Below are positions 1 through 12,700 of a DNA stretch of 64,000 bases, piece by piece. A model generated the notes under the pieces. It was not told where the DNA came from. It did not search any database and saw only the letters and a list, made by a program, of their open reading frames with translations. Each line of letters opens with the position of its first letter. Position 1 is the stretch's first letter. The translations under genes and the position numbers were made by a program. This DNA comes from Antrodiella citrinella (lineage: Eukaryota; Basidiomycota; Agaricomycetes; Polyporales; Steccherinaceae), in the NCBI GenBank assembly GCA_004802725.1, contig SGPM01000010.1:158655-222654 (forward strand), read 5' to 3'.

Positions 1-606
1 AAGCGACGCATTTCTTTTTGAATTACAAGATTGACTGACGTTGAAGAAATCATCTTCGGGTCCGAATACCAAGCTCGGCCGTATTATCGTTGCATCAGGG
101 CATGCCTTCAGCACGGCCTGTTCCCCTAACGCTTTCGTCCTCTCATACGGGACCTCGCTCTGGACGTCTGCCCCAATGGCGCTGATGTGAATGAGTTTCG
201 CACCCGCTTCACGAGCATATATGGCGACATGCTCTGCACCTCGCCACTGGATGCGTTCGAAGTCTGCAGGTGTACCGTGCATGATTCCCACGAGGGACAC
301 TACCACGTCGGCGCCTTGGAACGCCCGGGCTAGCGTGGTTGGATCTGTGACGTCCGCGGCCTTGGGAGGCAGCAGTTGCTTTCGACTGGCCTCGGGCAAC
401 GAATCGTAGAGTGAACGGTAAATCTTCTCGGGTCGGCGCGAGGATATTTGCACCATGCGTGTCGGGTTATTCGCTGTTGCAATTGCTCTCGCAATGTTGG
501 ATCCTATGCACATTTGTAATGTTAGCTTGATTATACGCACTCCTGGCCGCAGTGAGCTTCTGTACACACCAAGAAATCCGGCTCCGCATACAACTACTTT
601 CGACAT
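1..606 (-). CDS. NDUFA9/COQ11-like atypical short-chain dehydratase, mitochondrial type (3' part cut by window edge)
   Basis: The minus-strand start at 606 gives MSKVVVCGAGFLG, then a 66 bp intron (569-504, GTGTGT...ATAG) joins to SNIARAIA. The result is a Rossmann GxGFLGxxIAR nucleotide-binding loop within the first 20 residues. Further on, ADVVVSLVGIMHG, an HISAIGAD strand, a YERTK active-site-like Tyr-Lys pair and IIRPSLVFGPEDDFF follow the order seen in the NDUFA9 (complex I 39/40 kDa) and COQ11/YLR290C branch of atypical SDRs. Known members bind NAD(P)H in mitochondria and support complex I or coenzyme Q assembly. I cannot separate these two from the part visible. A donor-like GTCAGT near position 42 suggests that the final stretch is intron. 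The C-terminal part lies outside the window. Confidence 0.75.
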   Translation of the reverse strand, partial: MSKVVVCGAGFLGVYRSSLRPGVRIIKLTLQMCIGSNIARAIATANNPTRMVQISSRRPEKIYRSLYDSLPEASRKQLLPPKAADVTDPTTLARAFQGADVVVSLVGIMHGTPADFERIQWRGAEHVAIYAREAGAKLIHISAIGADVQSEVPYERTKALGEQAVLKACPDATIIRPSLVFGPEDDFFNVSQSCNSKRNASL

Positions 607-1028
607 CTGTAGTATGGTTTATAACGTGGTATATGCAGTGGTGGTTTTCAGATTGTTGACTCGTCAACGTCCGTCCGTGTTGAACGACGTCATAAATAGA
701 GCCGCTGGGTTTGAATCAGATCTCCGATCAACGTGAATTTGAATAATAACTTGGAAGTGAACGAATACGAACACAAGAGATCAAAACTATTCGAGAATGT
801 AAACCGTGACTACACACACGATAAAAGAGTGGAATGATGAGGCCGCCACCAGACCATTGGGTTTACAATCGAGCAGTCTGGATTTGAAGTTTATCCATTG
901 AGTAGGCTGACATTTTGATTAGGGCTGACCATAGCACACAATCCGGGAGAGCGAGGCCTGACCATGGACGTCTCTCCCACCCTCTACACCACTTGACGTC
1001 GTGTTGTTATTCTAACTACCTCTTTATC
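607..1028. promoter_or_regulatory. Divergent intergenic region between the dehydratase and a small unknown gene
   Basis: The two flanking genes point away from each other, so both promoters should lie in these 422 bases. I see no convincing TATA box or conserved motif. Open frames here are short and overlap on opposite strands, which is expected by chance. Confidence 0.4.
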
Positions 1029-1708
1029 ATGACACGAGTACATTTCATGTCGCAGCTGGCTGCACCTCCTCCGGACAGGGTCAGAACGGTACGTGTCGCT
1101 CTACTCGACGCCGAATTGGGCAAAGCTGACCATCTCGCTCTAGGGTGTTGTGTACCCTAGGGTCGCGCAGAATAACACCATCCACGACCGGATTGGATCA
1201 AAGGACTTGTATTTGGGAAATAGACCATTGTCGTCTATCATGATGAGCGAGGACGATAATGAGATGGCACCTGTCGCCGTCATCGAGAGCCCAACGGTAT
1301 GTCTCGCCGGCTCTTCCATGGCTGTCATACTCTAACCTTGAACAACCAATGTAGGACTCCCCTGGAGATGAATCCGGCGCTATCAGCCCTTCCGTGACAG
1401 CGGGGGATGCCTCACCCAGAGTCAAGCTGCATCCCACTCTAGCGAAGCATCTTTCATCTCACATGCGACAGCGGCTCCGAGCCATGAGTACCCGCCCGCC
1501 CACACAACTCCCCCCACTCGCCGCTCCTTGTTCGTCAAACGACTCTTCCTCTCAATCGTCCAATTCATCAGGACGGACTTCTCCTAGCAGCGGGTTCTTG
1601 GAAGAACATATGCAGAAGAGGGAAGAGGAGTTGCGGAACTCAGAACTGTTCGAGGCCGCTGACGAGACCGAGCCCAATCGTGGTGGCGAATGTGCAGTAG
1701 CGTCATGA
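1029..1708 (+). CDS. Small conserved-looking hypothetical protein, three exons
   Basis: Three exons join in frame: 1029-1088, 1144-1296 and 1355-1708. Both introns have good donors (GTACGT, GTATGT) and TAG acceptors. The product is 188 residues. A second in-frame ATG at 1047 could be the true start. The middle part (VVYPRVAQNNTIHDRIGSK) is ordered-looking. The rest is rich in Ser, Pro and acidic residues, with a basic SPRVKLHPTLAKHL patch and an acidic tail. I do not recognise the family. The frame being preserved through two splice junctions is the main evidence that it is real. It is convergent with CWC25, with only about 90 bases between stop codons. Confidence 0.6.
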
Positions 1709-1801
1709 TAATGTCATAATGCAGCACAATACAATCCTATGGTACACATCACAGACGTAAGAAAAGAGGAAACGAACATCATCGCACATACGGTCATTCC
1801 C

Positions 1802-3178
1802 TTAGTCCGCATCGACAACCATCCCGCCCCTGCCCCGTCTGATCCGTTCTTCAATGCCTCCAGATCCACCGAAGACCTTCTTAGACTCGTGACTCAAGAA
1901 GCTACCCATACCTTTCGCCTTGGCCCTCACTCGCTCTTCTGCCTCAAGCTCCGCCTTCTCCTGAGCCAAAAGGTTTGTCAGCCGCTCCCGACGCTCAGAT
2001 GACATCGTCGTGGCGCCAGTTGTCATCGCAGCCAAACGAGCAGCCCTGTCATCGGTATCATTGTTGGGTGCTTTGGGCGCGGGGTTGTAGCGACGAGGAG
2101 GGGGACTCATACGAGACCGCTTCGGTGGACCTGATTCAAAGCGGCGGGGACTCCGGCTTCTGGACTCTCGTCTCCGTTTCCTGTCGACGGAGGGGCTTCT
2201 CCTGCGACGTGAGTCATGGCTGTTATCGTCGGACTCATCCGACTTAGGCCAAGTGGGGACACGCTCAGGTTCTCTGTCGTCCCTCCGCTTGTCCGGTGAC
2301 CGATCGTGCCCATGACTAGGGTATGGAGACCTGCTGCGGCTACGACCACGGTAATCACGGTCGCCATGGCGGTCACGATAACTGTCTCGGCGAGACGGCA
2401 AAGGGGATCGTCGACTGTACGGGCTGGGTGACCTGCGGGTGCTACGGATGTGCTCGGGCGAATGAGAGCGGCGACGTTCAGGAGATGCAGTGACTTCGCG
2501 GTGCTTGTCCTTCCTATGTTTCTTCTTCTCCTTCTTGTCTTTCTTCTTGTCCTTCGGCTTGATACCATTCCGTTCTTGCATCTCGCGAAGACGAAGAGGG
2601 TTGGCCATCAAGGCCTCGTAGGCCGCTTGTTCCTGCTGCTTGATTGCAAGCAAGGGATCCTCGCGGATCTTTGCGGCTGTGTCGCGGATAGTATTTGCAT
2701 ACTGAGTGGCGATGAAGTTTTTATGTGCCGCTCCAACCTGTGATTGGACAAAAGGGTCAGTTTGGGCGAACGTCGACCATAAATACTGGCCACGCACCTT
2801 CTCGTTCTCGTCTCCAACGAGGATCTTGTCGACCCGCTTTTTTCCTAGCAGGTAATCCTCCAGCTCGTTCTTGTTCTGGCTGCTACCCGATGCAGGTGTC
2901 GCATACATCCAGTCCAGCTTCTCCTGTCGCTTCTTTCCCGTCTGCTCCTCCTGCAACCGCTGAAGCTCTTGCAACTGCCTCTCCTCTTCCTTCTCCTTCC
3001 TCAACTGATCCAACTTCTTCTTCTCCTCGAGCTAGACGGGGATGGTGTCAGACATTGCGAGTGAAATCAAACAACAATGAACACGTACCGCTTTCTTCTC
3101 CTCGAGCCACACCCGCTCCTGATTCTTCAGCAGGAGCGGATGCCAGGACTTTTTCATATTCAAGTCTCCACCACCCAT
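1802..3178 (-). CDS. CWC25: Pre-mRNA-splicing factor CWC25
   Basis: The start at 3178 gives [20 protein letters not shown], the hallmark N-terminus of Cwc25/CCDC49. One 57 bp intron (3088-3032) then joins to a [15 protein letters not shown] helix. The 439-residue product continues through a WMYATP segment and [13 protein letters not shown] Lys-rich stretch follows, then a long Arg-Ser/RS-type tail (many SRSRSP-like repeats). In yeast Cwc25 joins the spliceosome after Prp2 remodelling and promotes the first transesterification step, so the protein should be nuclear. The basic, repetitive C-terminal half produces several spurious open frames on both strands. Identity is firm from the N-terminus and gene architecture. 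Confidence 0.93.
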
Positions 3179-3353
3179 CTTGGCTAACTATTCAGGTGAA
3201 AATGGCCTAGAAATATGGTGTACGATGTGAGTCCCAAATGGGAGGACGTTGGTGACAAGGAGTGAGAACACGGTGAGGCGCCAAAGGCCAGCAGACGATG
3301 TTTGCGCATGTTTGGTTGGCCACTGCTGCTTACATCCACTGCGCCTCGGGCCC

Positions 3354-4347
3354 ATGGCGAGGAGACTGTCTGTGCTACGAACCACGATGCCTCCGCCAGA
3401 ACCCGACCGACGCGAGGACCTGGAGGCGCAGGAGGGGGTGCCATTCATCGACGACGACAATGCCCAGCAGACACAGCCGATGTACGCATCCGACTCGTCA
3501 TACCCTTCCCCCGCCAACTCATGAGCTCTCCGTGATTGACAGTTGCTCGTCCTTAGGCCTACACGTTCCATCTACTCCATGTCGAGGGATGAAATAGCAA
3601 AAGGGATCGCGAACAGATTCGTTCACTCGAGGATATACATCGTCCTGTACCTCGGCATGGCAGCGTTGTCGGTGACCACAGTTGTGCTCAGCCTGGTGAA
3701 CGGATGTCCGACCTTGCCCTTCTACATCCTGGAAGTCATCGTCAACAGTGCGATGATTCTGGAGGTCGTGATTCGATTCGTTGCGTTTGGACGAGTGAGC
3801 GCAGGCCTTTGTTCTCTCTTGAATGTTGCTAATGGCGCCATAGCAATTTTGGAAATCGCCTTTCAACATTCTAGATCTCATTATCACCGTATTCTGCGTG
3901 GTGACCCTCGCCGTAATTTTCTTCGCTGGTTGCAGCAACACCAGTAAGGAGGAGGAAGTATTGGATACATTACTCTTGGTGGCACGTAATGTGCTGCAAT
4001 TCGGTCGTCTAGCTGCGGTTATGCGACAGTACGTGCTACTGGCTCCGTTTGCCATTGTTCTTCTACTAACGTTGCCATTGTTCTGCTTTAGGTCTGGGCA
4101 GTCCATCTTCTCTCGCCCCAAACCTATTGACCTGTCCACTTCGCGCCGAAGATACACCCTCGATATTGACATGGAGGGTGATGAGGAGGACGGAGACGAG
4201 TTGGGACGCCCTCTCATCCGTAATCCCGTCGTATTTGACGCCGCTGCAGACGAACAAGCACCTCGCGCGCCAATGTCTGCTATGCCACGGGCGGCGCAGG
4301 CTATCGAAGAACGCGATACGGAGGACGTCTGGGCAGAGCTTGGTTGA
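3354..4347 (+). CDS. Four-helix membrane protein resembling an ion-channel voltage-sensor domain
   Basis: Four exons (3354-3481, 3557-3794, 3844-4028, 4092-4347) join cleanly and give 268 residues. After an acidic N-terminus come about four hydrophobic helices: IYIVLYLGMAALSVTTVVL, FYILEVIVNSAMILEVVIRF, FNILDLIITVFCVVTLAVIF and a fourth, LLLVARNVLQFGRLAAVMRQ, with regularly spaced Arg. The S2-S4 spacing, the acidic residues in helix two and the FNxLDLI sequence resemble voltage-sensor-like domains of ion-transport proteins. I see no pore module. The C-terminal 85 residues are acidic and hydrophilic. Intron 1 splits a Met codon (AT|G). An alternative start is the ATG at 3387. Function beyond an integral membrane protein is inference. 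Confidence 0.72.
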
Positions 4348-6010
4348 TTTTTCCGAGTTGCTGACTACAGTATCTGTAACTTAACGGTGCTGACGCAATT
4401 ATGCTGTCTCTTCTCGCTGTTTGCAAGCCGGTACATGCCGGTACCCATTCATATCTGCATGAAGTCCAAGATACCGGGTGGGGTTGATCGGGAGCAGGAC
4501 CTCTCGGGGCCTGTCACATCACGTCCGTCAAGCATCTGATGCAGAGGTGAGTATACCCACTTGGTATTCTGTCATTTCAGGATCATCTGAAACCAGAGCA
4601 GCGAATTCACTGTTGCAGAGCCCACGCACAGGCTACCATATCTATCGTCGCTGACTGAGATGATGTGGTCAACTTCTTTGAGGCACATTCAGTCATAAGT
4701 TCGATAGCTTATAGATTTCTCCACGACTAGAACAACCTGGAACGGTACAATGATGCAGAGCCGGCCGGGTAACCCACTTGTCAACATGCGCAATCCTAAA
4801 AGAACGGAACAGGCTGTCTGTTGCTATCTGAGCCGTCGAGTCTCCCCGTTGATGGAGGTTATGCGCGAGATCATGACAACGTGCTCGAATTGATTGCACA
4901 AAGAGGACCGCAACCTGCGACCACTTGCCACTTGGTAACAGAGCGTGTCGGTGTGCATCCGCATGCAGTCCCCGACGCGTCGCGCGACTCCCGTGGACGA
5001 GCGTCGAGTGTTGGTCGAGTGGATCGGCATAAACGAAGGAGGGCAGCCATCAAGGGACGATTTTGACTCGCATTCTCGTAATGGTTTGACCGAATTTTAC
5101 ACCATATCGGGCTAGGTGCTGTTGTGAGGTCCCGGGCCGTATGTTCTGGCCGCCGGAAGACATGGGGATGATAGCAGCCATTCCTGTTTTTGTGAGTAAA
5201 AGCAGGGTTGCTAGAGAACGCGTGAGCGCAAACAGCGAGAACGTTGAGCGTGTGCATGAGATGGACCCATCTGCAGAGATCAGACGACGTGTCTGTTGCC
5301 AAAGGCCGACTGGGGTAGATCTGAACATTGCCGATCGCCATGTCTAGATTGATGGCAAGCTTGTGAGCACGGCGAACTCCCTCAGTTAAGGAACGTGTGG
5401 TGGGTAGTACACGGTCTTAATGAGCTGTGGTATATGACGAGGAGGCATGGAAGGTAGATACATGTTGTACACTGAAGTTACCATGGTCAATGTCGAGATC
5501 ATTTAATGGGCGCCTGTTGTTCGGAGGATGCCCGAAGTTTCCAGGAAAGGGAGAAGATGGAAATCTGGTGTGCCAGCGACTGCTTTCTCTTTCTCCGCCC
5601 TCGTGCGTCTCTTCCTCATCCTCCAATATCAACGCTATCTTTCGTGCCAGCTCGCTGGGTCGAATATACGCCGAAATATCTGCAAACAGCCATCGCTGGC
5701 ACGCTCGTTCTCCCCCATCACTCCCTGCTTACCGTCGGTCGCGTCGTCAAACTCGTCCTGCCCGACCCTCTCTATTCTCTCTGTGCCGTAACAACACACC
5801 AGGGCACCCCTCGTTCATTCCTTTCTATGTCTGCTTGACTCCCTCACACTGCACGACGTCGCTGCCCAAATCATTCCACTACGCAGTCTGACAGAGGTAT
5901 GTCTATGTCATCCCTACTCCCATCAATCATATCCAGAATCTCACCATATTCTTCTCATCACCTTCCCAGCACATCCACGTTCTTTCTCTCTCTCTCTTCC
6001 CCTCCCTGCC
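4348..6010. other. Gene-poor stretch ending in a pyrimidine-rich 5' leader
   Basis: No gene with recognisable family content was found in this 1.66 kb. The longest open frames (minus 4871-5341, plus 5427-5891) lack conserved motifs. The second is rich in Ser, Pro and Cys, as expected from translating CT-rich DNA. From about 5580 on, the plus strand becomes strongly pyrimidine-rich and ends in a CT run at 5981-6000, directly before the ATG at 6011. This fits a long 5' untranslated leader and core promoter for the downstream Ser-rich protein gene. Confidence 0.45.
5981..6000 (+). repeat. CT-rich pyrimidine tract before a start codon
   Basis: A nearly pure pyrimidine run with alternating CT lies about 10 bases before the ATG at 6011. 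Such tracts are common in promoters and leaders of highly or constitutively expressed fungal genes, often around the transcription start. The role here is inferred. Confidence 0.5.
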
Positions 6011-9000
6011 ATGTCTACTCTCCGCCAACCGTCTTCCAGCAAGTCGTCCTGGTGGTCAAGGTCCAAGTCCGCGAAAGACCTGCCTGCTTTGCAAATCACG
6101 TCCGACAAGGCCTTACTTCATAGTAGTACTGCGCTCAAGTCTGGCTCAAGCTCGAAATTCAACACATTGGTCCACACTGCCATTGGCAAGAGGTCGAGAA
6201 AACCGACGCTCACCATACAAGAGCCGCCACCATCTATATCCCTCCAGTCCTCGTCTTCCTTCACTTCCCGCTCTGGGAGAAGTACTATCGACCCCACACC
6301 ACTCAACTCCCCCAACTCTCCTCAACCACTCTCGGCTGACTTTGGGACCACCCTGCATTATTATGACTTCGACCAGGCGTCGGATTTCAATACCATTTCG
6401 GAACCGCGCACGCCGTCCGACCACCCGCGGGACAGGTCGTCCTACCCACATTCCGTGCTGACGCTTTCCGACCCGGACCCGTTTGCTTCTGGCGCCATTC
6501 TTTTTTCCCCTTTCGCTCAGGATATCAACCGTTCCTCTGTGTATTCCGATAACTCCCTCCTGGATCCTAATTCCAAACGGCCAGACACCTTTTACAGCAA
6601 CATTTCTTACGGTTCCTCCTCCTCCAACTCCCATAGCAATCCTTCAGATGGTGCACGTTCCGTAAGGTCGTCTCAGGGTGGGAGAAGCATGGGATCTCGG
6701 TGAGTCTCAATTGGTTAAGGAATGAGCAAGTGCTAAGGCGATACGGACAGGGGACCGTCTGAGGCATCTAGCAGGATACCAGAGCGACATCGACGTGATA
6801 TGTCTGCCGGTGTACAGAGTATACAAGTTTCCCCAACGTTCATGCGACCGCCTCGTAATGGTGTCGGTTTGTACCCTTCAGCGGGGTCCAGCTCGTCGCA
6901 TTCTACCGTCACCGAGCGTAACAGGCGGAGTACCCCTTCGAGTGGGAATGGGGTGGCAGCGCAACCGCGTTCGAACCTGTCGTCGCGTCCTCGAGGAATG
7001 ACGGTTGGAGAAGTTGTACGGCCGAACACGGCTTCTGGAGGGCTTGGTTTTGGAATGGTCTCAGGCATGTCGCCTGGACCATTGCGCCGAAAGGTATCGG
7101 AAACTTTCTGCAGTACTCGAACTCCCTCCAGCACCAGCCCGCCCATCTCCTCATCGCCCATTACCTTTACTCGCACACGAACATCCTCAACGGATACGAA
7201 CAGCACGACTTTCCCTATCTCTGCTACGTCCCCCACCAGCCGACCTGTTGTACTTGTCCGCAAGGCTTCTTCTTCTCGGCTACTCGTTCTTCCAATGAAC
7301 GCTGCCCCTCCAGATGCTGATCTCCCTCCCACTCCATCATCTTTTGGCACAACTGGTTCCTTGGATTCTATGGAAGATTTACAGTCGGGGTTCAACTTCC
7401 CTGAACCACCATCTTCGAGTGCCTCAAGTCTCAGTTTTGCGTCGCAAATTGACTTGTCCGACTTTGGGGGTGATGCTATTCACCATTTCATGGCGGATTC
7501 TATGAACCGTACTGTGAGCGGCCCGTATCCAGATATTAGCCCTTCTGCCACGGTGAAGAGTTTTCGCGTCGCTGCGTCACCCAGTTCGTCGAAACTGCCT
7601 TCGCCTATGGTCACTACACCTCAGAAGACACTGAAGAAGGCCTTATCACAGTCCAGTCTTCTGGGGAAACGATATTCAGCGACCAGTGTAGCGTCGTCCA
7701 TACTATCCACCGAAGAATCAATTCCAACTCCGTCGAAGGCTCCTAAGAAGCAACGTTCTTTCCATCATACCCGGATTCCTCTCCCTCCACTTCCCTCTTT
7801 GCGACACACCAGCTCACATACCAGTTCTACTACTTCTCCTCATACCAACGAGTCTCCTACCTCGTCCCAGTTCCCCACTTCAGATCAGAAGAAACCTTCA
7901 ACTGCCCCTCATACGCGAAAACGTTTATTCTCTGGTTCAAGTCTCCGGCGGGACAGTCAATCGCAACAGCGGTCGTCGACGACCCCGTCTTCTCCGGATG
8001 ACGATGTTCGTTCTACGACAAGCATGGACAGCACCACCAGCAACGAACGAAAGCCGAAGTCGAAGCCCATCATGATGTCGTTCGCGACTTTCGGCAATCA
8101 TGTGTCATTGGTGACAGAAAACGCATGCATAGCACCTTCGTGGGACGAGCAGCCGCCCCCGCCTCGGAGGGAGTCGCAGTCGGAGTATGTGCCACAGTAT
8201 ATCATGTCGCCGGAAGCTATGCTCAAGTTGGAAGAGGAGCTAACAGCTGAGTCGAAGAAGAAGGAAGAGGACTCTTTGAGTTCGTCCAGTGTGTCAACGC
8301 ATAAGATGCCGAGGGTCCAGTTGGCACCGGAGGATTTGGGCTTGTTGTCACCGTCACCTGCGAGGCGGCCGATGTCAGCGAGGTCTAGGACGAACTCGAC
8401 ATTGTCGGGGACATCAACGATCTCGCTGGCGCATCGTCACGATGACACTATTGCTCAGGTGTCAAATGGTCTGTCACCGCGAAGTAGGGTGCCCTCGAAC
8501 AGGAGCGAGAGCCGCTCTGTATTTGAGTCTGAATCAGCTCGCTTTGGATTCCGTCCCAACTCAGCATCGGCTTCGCCCGCTCACAAGCCTCCAACGCTGA
8601 ACGCACGGCCATCAACTAGTCAATCCAGCATCTCACCTCCTTCCTCTCCGAATACCATTCGCAGCCACTCTCCTGAGCGACCGATCACTGCCCTTCCTCC
8701 GCCTCCACGTCCTCGACCTTCTCGTGATATGCAGACGAAGGAGCCTGTCGTTCACGCGCAGCATCTTAAGCAACCGAGCAACAGCAGCGCCTACACCAAG
8801 CGTATGAGCGTCATACCTGTCAACCCGCTGCCACCTCCGCCTCGCAGGAAGAACTCCGAGACAAACACGATCGCGAGTACTGTCCCCGCCAAATCTTCTA
8901 CTTCCCGCGAACGTCCCGGGCTGCTGTCGCGTCCTCCTGGCTCCTTTGATCCACAGAAGATTATGCAGCGCCGATCGATCATGAAGAAGCCGTCATTCTT

Positions 9001-9160
9001 GGAGATCGATGACGAGATGTCAAACGACGAAATGGAGAACCTCGTGGATGTGTCGTTGGAGCAGATCGCTGCCTCGCCTCCCATGGAGAGCAGCTTCCTG
9101 GATTTGGATCGGAGCTCGTTCGACAGCTGGCGAAGCGACGACGACCCTGGTATGTTCTAG
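6011..9160 (+). CDS. Large Ser/Pro-rich, mostly disordered hypothetical protein
   Basis: Two exons (6011-6699 and 6751-9160), with a GTGAGT donor and an ACAG acceptor, give 1032 residues. The sequence is dominated by Ser, Thr and Pro, with few predicted folded segments. A short ordered-looking block around MMSFATFGNHVSLVTENACI, followed by SEYVPQYIMSPEAMLKLEEEL, could be a binding motif. The last 60 residues (RRSIMKKPSFLEID...SFLDLDRSSFDSW) are acidic. Several PPPPRR-type runs could bind SH3 domains. Composition suggests a phosphorylated scaffold or regulator, but I recognise no family. Many overlapping open frames inside are shadows of its biased codons. It is convergent with SLA2. Confidence 0.75.
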
Positions 9161-9737
9161 TGAGGGGCTATCTTTTACTCTTCCTGCTCTTCCTTGGCCT
9201 TCTTCTTTTCATGGACTTGCAACACTTACTTGTTCCTCGTTCTTCTGTATCTATGCTTTTTTATTGTCCCTATTCTACTGATGCGGTATATTCTGTTACC
9301 GACAACGACTATTGTTCCATTGCAGTACCTCTTTTACTAATTTTGCAATGCTGTAGACTTTTTTTTTTGATCTCTGGATCTTCCATTTCTTTCGTGTTCG
9401 ACGCCATACATACCTCTTCTCCTTTCTTGCAACTTTGTCTCTTCTCCGCCATGGTACATACTTTTTGCATATCTTTCTCGACATGCTGTACAAATGAGCC
9501 AATGTCACACACCACATGCACACGGATATATAAAAGCTCACACGGCGTGTTCTCTCGCAAAGGCTGTTGTGAATAACGTTCATGAATCTGGAAACTAAAC
9601 ATCGTACACGTAGACATAGTATGCTAGACGTCATGGACAGATATAAAAATCTTTGGGAACAAATCATTAGCAACTTCAGTTTGAACAACTCTCCGACCTC
9701 CTGCACCCTTGCCATTGACAAATGTCCCTCTACTCTC
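9161..9737. other. Convergent 3' region between the Ser-rich protein gene and SLA2
   Basis: The first 400 bases are T-rich on the plus strand, including an eight-plus T run near 9360, as expected for a 3' UTR and polyadenylation region. A TATAAAA-like string near 9528 has no gene after it. Overlapping open frames on both strands show no family features. No terminator hairpin is expected or seen. Confidence 0.45.
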
Positions 9738-12700
9738 CTAATCCGTTTCGTCCGTGTGGTATCCTGCACGGCGCATAGCACCCAAACGGTGCCGTGCTGC
9801 GCCCAAGTCCTTCTCCAACCGCAGAATCTGAACCTGCTGCTCCATCTCCCTTTTCTTGAACTCCAGCGCAGCCATACCCTGGTAATCCACTTCCTCTTCC
9901 GTGACTTGCTTTGCAGAGATCGCCTTGACCTGCCTCACGAGCGCCTTGCACGCCTCGGTGACCGCCTTCGCGGCGAGCTCGAGTCGCTCTTGCGTCTTGG
10001 ACATCAGGTTCGCCTTGACGCGGGACGCTGCGACGAGCTGGGCAGTTGCGGCAGCAACTTCGTTCGACGCGACGATCAGCTGCTCCAGGGAGTGCGTTCC
10101 AGAGAGGACACCGTCGGCGCTCTCAATGAGGAGGTTGGTGGCGAAGGCTACGGAACGCGCAGCAGAGATGAGACCTTCCGTCCAGCGATTGTTCCGCTTG
10201 TAGAACTGTTGGTCTGAACTTGAACCCTTGCCTTGAGCAACGATCTCTTGTTGCGACTCTGTGGCAGCACGGATAAGGCGTCCGATGGCGTTGGTGATGG
10301 CAAGTGCGGCAGCAAGAATAGAGTCGTGGACTTGAATATCGACGGCACTGAAGCGATTGGCATCGCGGGGACGTGAGATGAGCTGCTGGAGACGTTGGGT
10401 AGCAGCCTCGATAGCCTTGGCAGCGCCCATCATCTCTTGCTCAACGATGTCGCCGATGTCGCCGTTGGCCTTCGCAATGGAACCGGCCTTGCCACCCTTG
10501 GGAACAAGACCATCCACGGCCTCGGAGAGCTTCATCAGCGAGTTCCTGACCTCGCCATTATTCCGCATAGCGACGTCCCGCTTCTGACTGGGCGAGGCAA
10601 GGAGATCCAACTTGTACGACTGCAGATTGAGGAACAGACGCAGGCCTACGTCACCGGCATTTTTGGCGACCGCAACAAGCTTTTCAGAAGCCTCGTCACT
10701 GATAAGGCGGGTGATACCCTTCGTGTTGATCAGCACTTCGCATAGGGACTGTGCAAGCTCGTTGGCGCCCTGGATAACCTCAACGTGGTCACCACCTATG
10801 TCACCACCGAGGTAGAGGTTGAAGACGGTAGCAAAATCGGTGGCATTGTTGACCGCCTTCTCGATCATAGACAAGGTGTATTCGGGTGTTGAATTCATGT
10901 TACCAGCTTGAGCAGGAGATTCCAGCTCGTAGATGGCCTCGTCGACCTTTGTCACACACGCCTGCAATATCGAGTCTGATTACAATAGTCAATTAGGTGC
11001 AGTCCTACGCCAAAAGGTAAAATATGACCCACCAATGATGGTGTTGAGCTTCTTCCGATTGTCGAGGATGAGCGTGTCAATCTGGGCATTTGTCGCTTCA
11101 TCGGTGATGCCTTGGTTCTACAATTCGATGTCAGCGTCATCTACGTCAACTGCATCCTCTATGTGATTACCTGTTGAGTCTCTGACAGTTGCTGGATGGT
11201 GCTGTCCATTCCTTCTTGCAAAATTGCAATTTCTTGATCCTTCTCGTCCCTCAGACGTTCAATCTCGCCAGAGGTGTTGTCCAACTTAGTGAGAAGATCC
11301 TCAATTTGAGTTTGTTTCGCCTAAAGGAACGTTGTAAGTTGGGACCGATAGCGCTGAAATGACAATGCAACAAACCCGCAGAGAGTCTTCTAGCTCTGAC
11401 ATTTGTCTGTTGTACTTGGCCAAAACAGTAGTGACCTCGGAGCTCTTTGAGCGTGAAGCGTCTTCGGCGCGCTCGTTCGCGAAGTTGATCTCTCGTCGCA
11501 GACGGTCCAACTCCTCCTTGTGACTGGACTTTTGACGATCCAAGTCGAACCTCGCACGGTCCCGCTCACGAAGCATATCAGCCAGCTCCAGATTCTTGGA
11601 CTTCAAGTCTCGCTCCATTCGTTCCATGCGATCGACAGCCTCCTGTGTCGAGTTCGCTTTCAGCTGCAGTTGCTTGAACTTCGAGAGCATGTCCAGATGT
11701 TCCCCCCGAAGCTGACTGTAGAGTTTGGCCAATGCTTCATATTTGTTGCGCCACAAGGTAACCTGATCTTGTAGTTGTTTGATAAGCTCGTCCTTGGACA
11801 ACATCTGGGAGTTGACGTTGGAAGAGACACTGGAAAGCTCGCCTTCCAGCGCTTTGACCCTCTAAACGTAGACACTGTCAGCACTAGAGGGAAAAGGAAG
11901 CAAAGTATTCACGTACCCTGTCATACTGTTCCAACATCATTTGGTCTCTTTCGTATTGACCCCTCATGGCGAGTAGATCTCTTTCAAGATCGTGCATCTG
12001 AGCAGCCGCTTGATTGTTGTACTGCATCATCTGCTGCTGCATGAGTTGCTCCTGGGCTAGCCTTTCCCGCTCGGCCTGCTCAGCTTGCCTCTGCTCGAAT
12101 TCCCGACGCTGTTGATCCTCCAATTCCAGGCGACGACGTTCTTCGGCCTCACGAGCAGCGAGCAATGCAGCTTGTTGGTCCTCGTACTGCTTGAGGAGAC
12201 GGGCTTGCTCGCTAATAGCCGCAGTGTCTGGAGTGGGAGTAGCTGGCGGTGGAGTCTGCACAACGGCAGTTTGGGGTCGAGCGGGAAGATCAGGTGCATT
12301 GCCGCTATCTAGTAGGTTGGGCGGGTCCTGGCATACGGTAAATCAACATGAAATGCAGATGATGACAGACACGCACTGCTCCGAGCTTTGGAACGTTGAT
12401 AAGACTCGTCAAGTACTTCAAATTCGAACATTCGTAGTAGTATTTCCTGAGGGCATAGTGCTGGGCAGTGAAACGTTGGCGCAATGGCTCGAGTGCATCG
12501 TGGTCATTTGTCCCTGTGTATTCTGGTCAGAACGGGAGGTGAGTTCATCCTAAGACCAATGAACACGTACTACGATGCATAGCGCGAAGCATACTCGTGA
12601 TAAATCGATAGATACCCCAGCTTTCCTTCACCAACGGCACAAGTGCAGAGATACGGCACTCATTGTTAGTAGAATGACGGAAATGTGAGAAGATCATCTT

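Noticed and set aside
4871..5341. 156-codon minus open frame in the gene-poor stretch
   Set aside because: Cys/His/Arg-rich text with no family motifs and no splice support. It overlaps other frames on both strands.
6146..6634. Minus open frame of 162 codons in the Ser-rich protein gene
   Set aside because: It is Gly/Arg/Val-rich as expected for the complement of Ser/Pro codons, and it conflicts with a well-supported plus gene.
9525..9540. TATAAAA-like box
   Set aside because: It lies in the 3' region between two convergent genes, with no gene start downstream.
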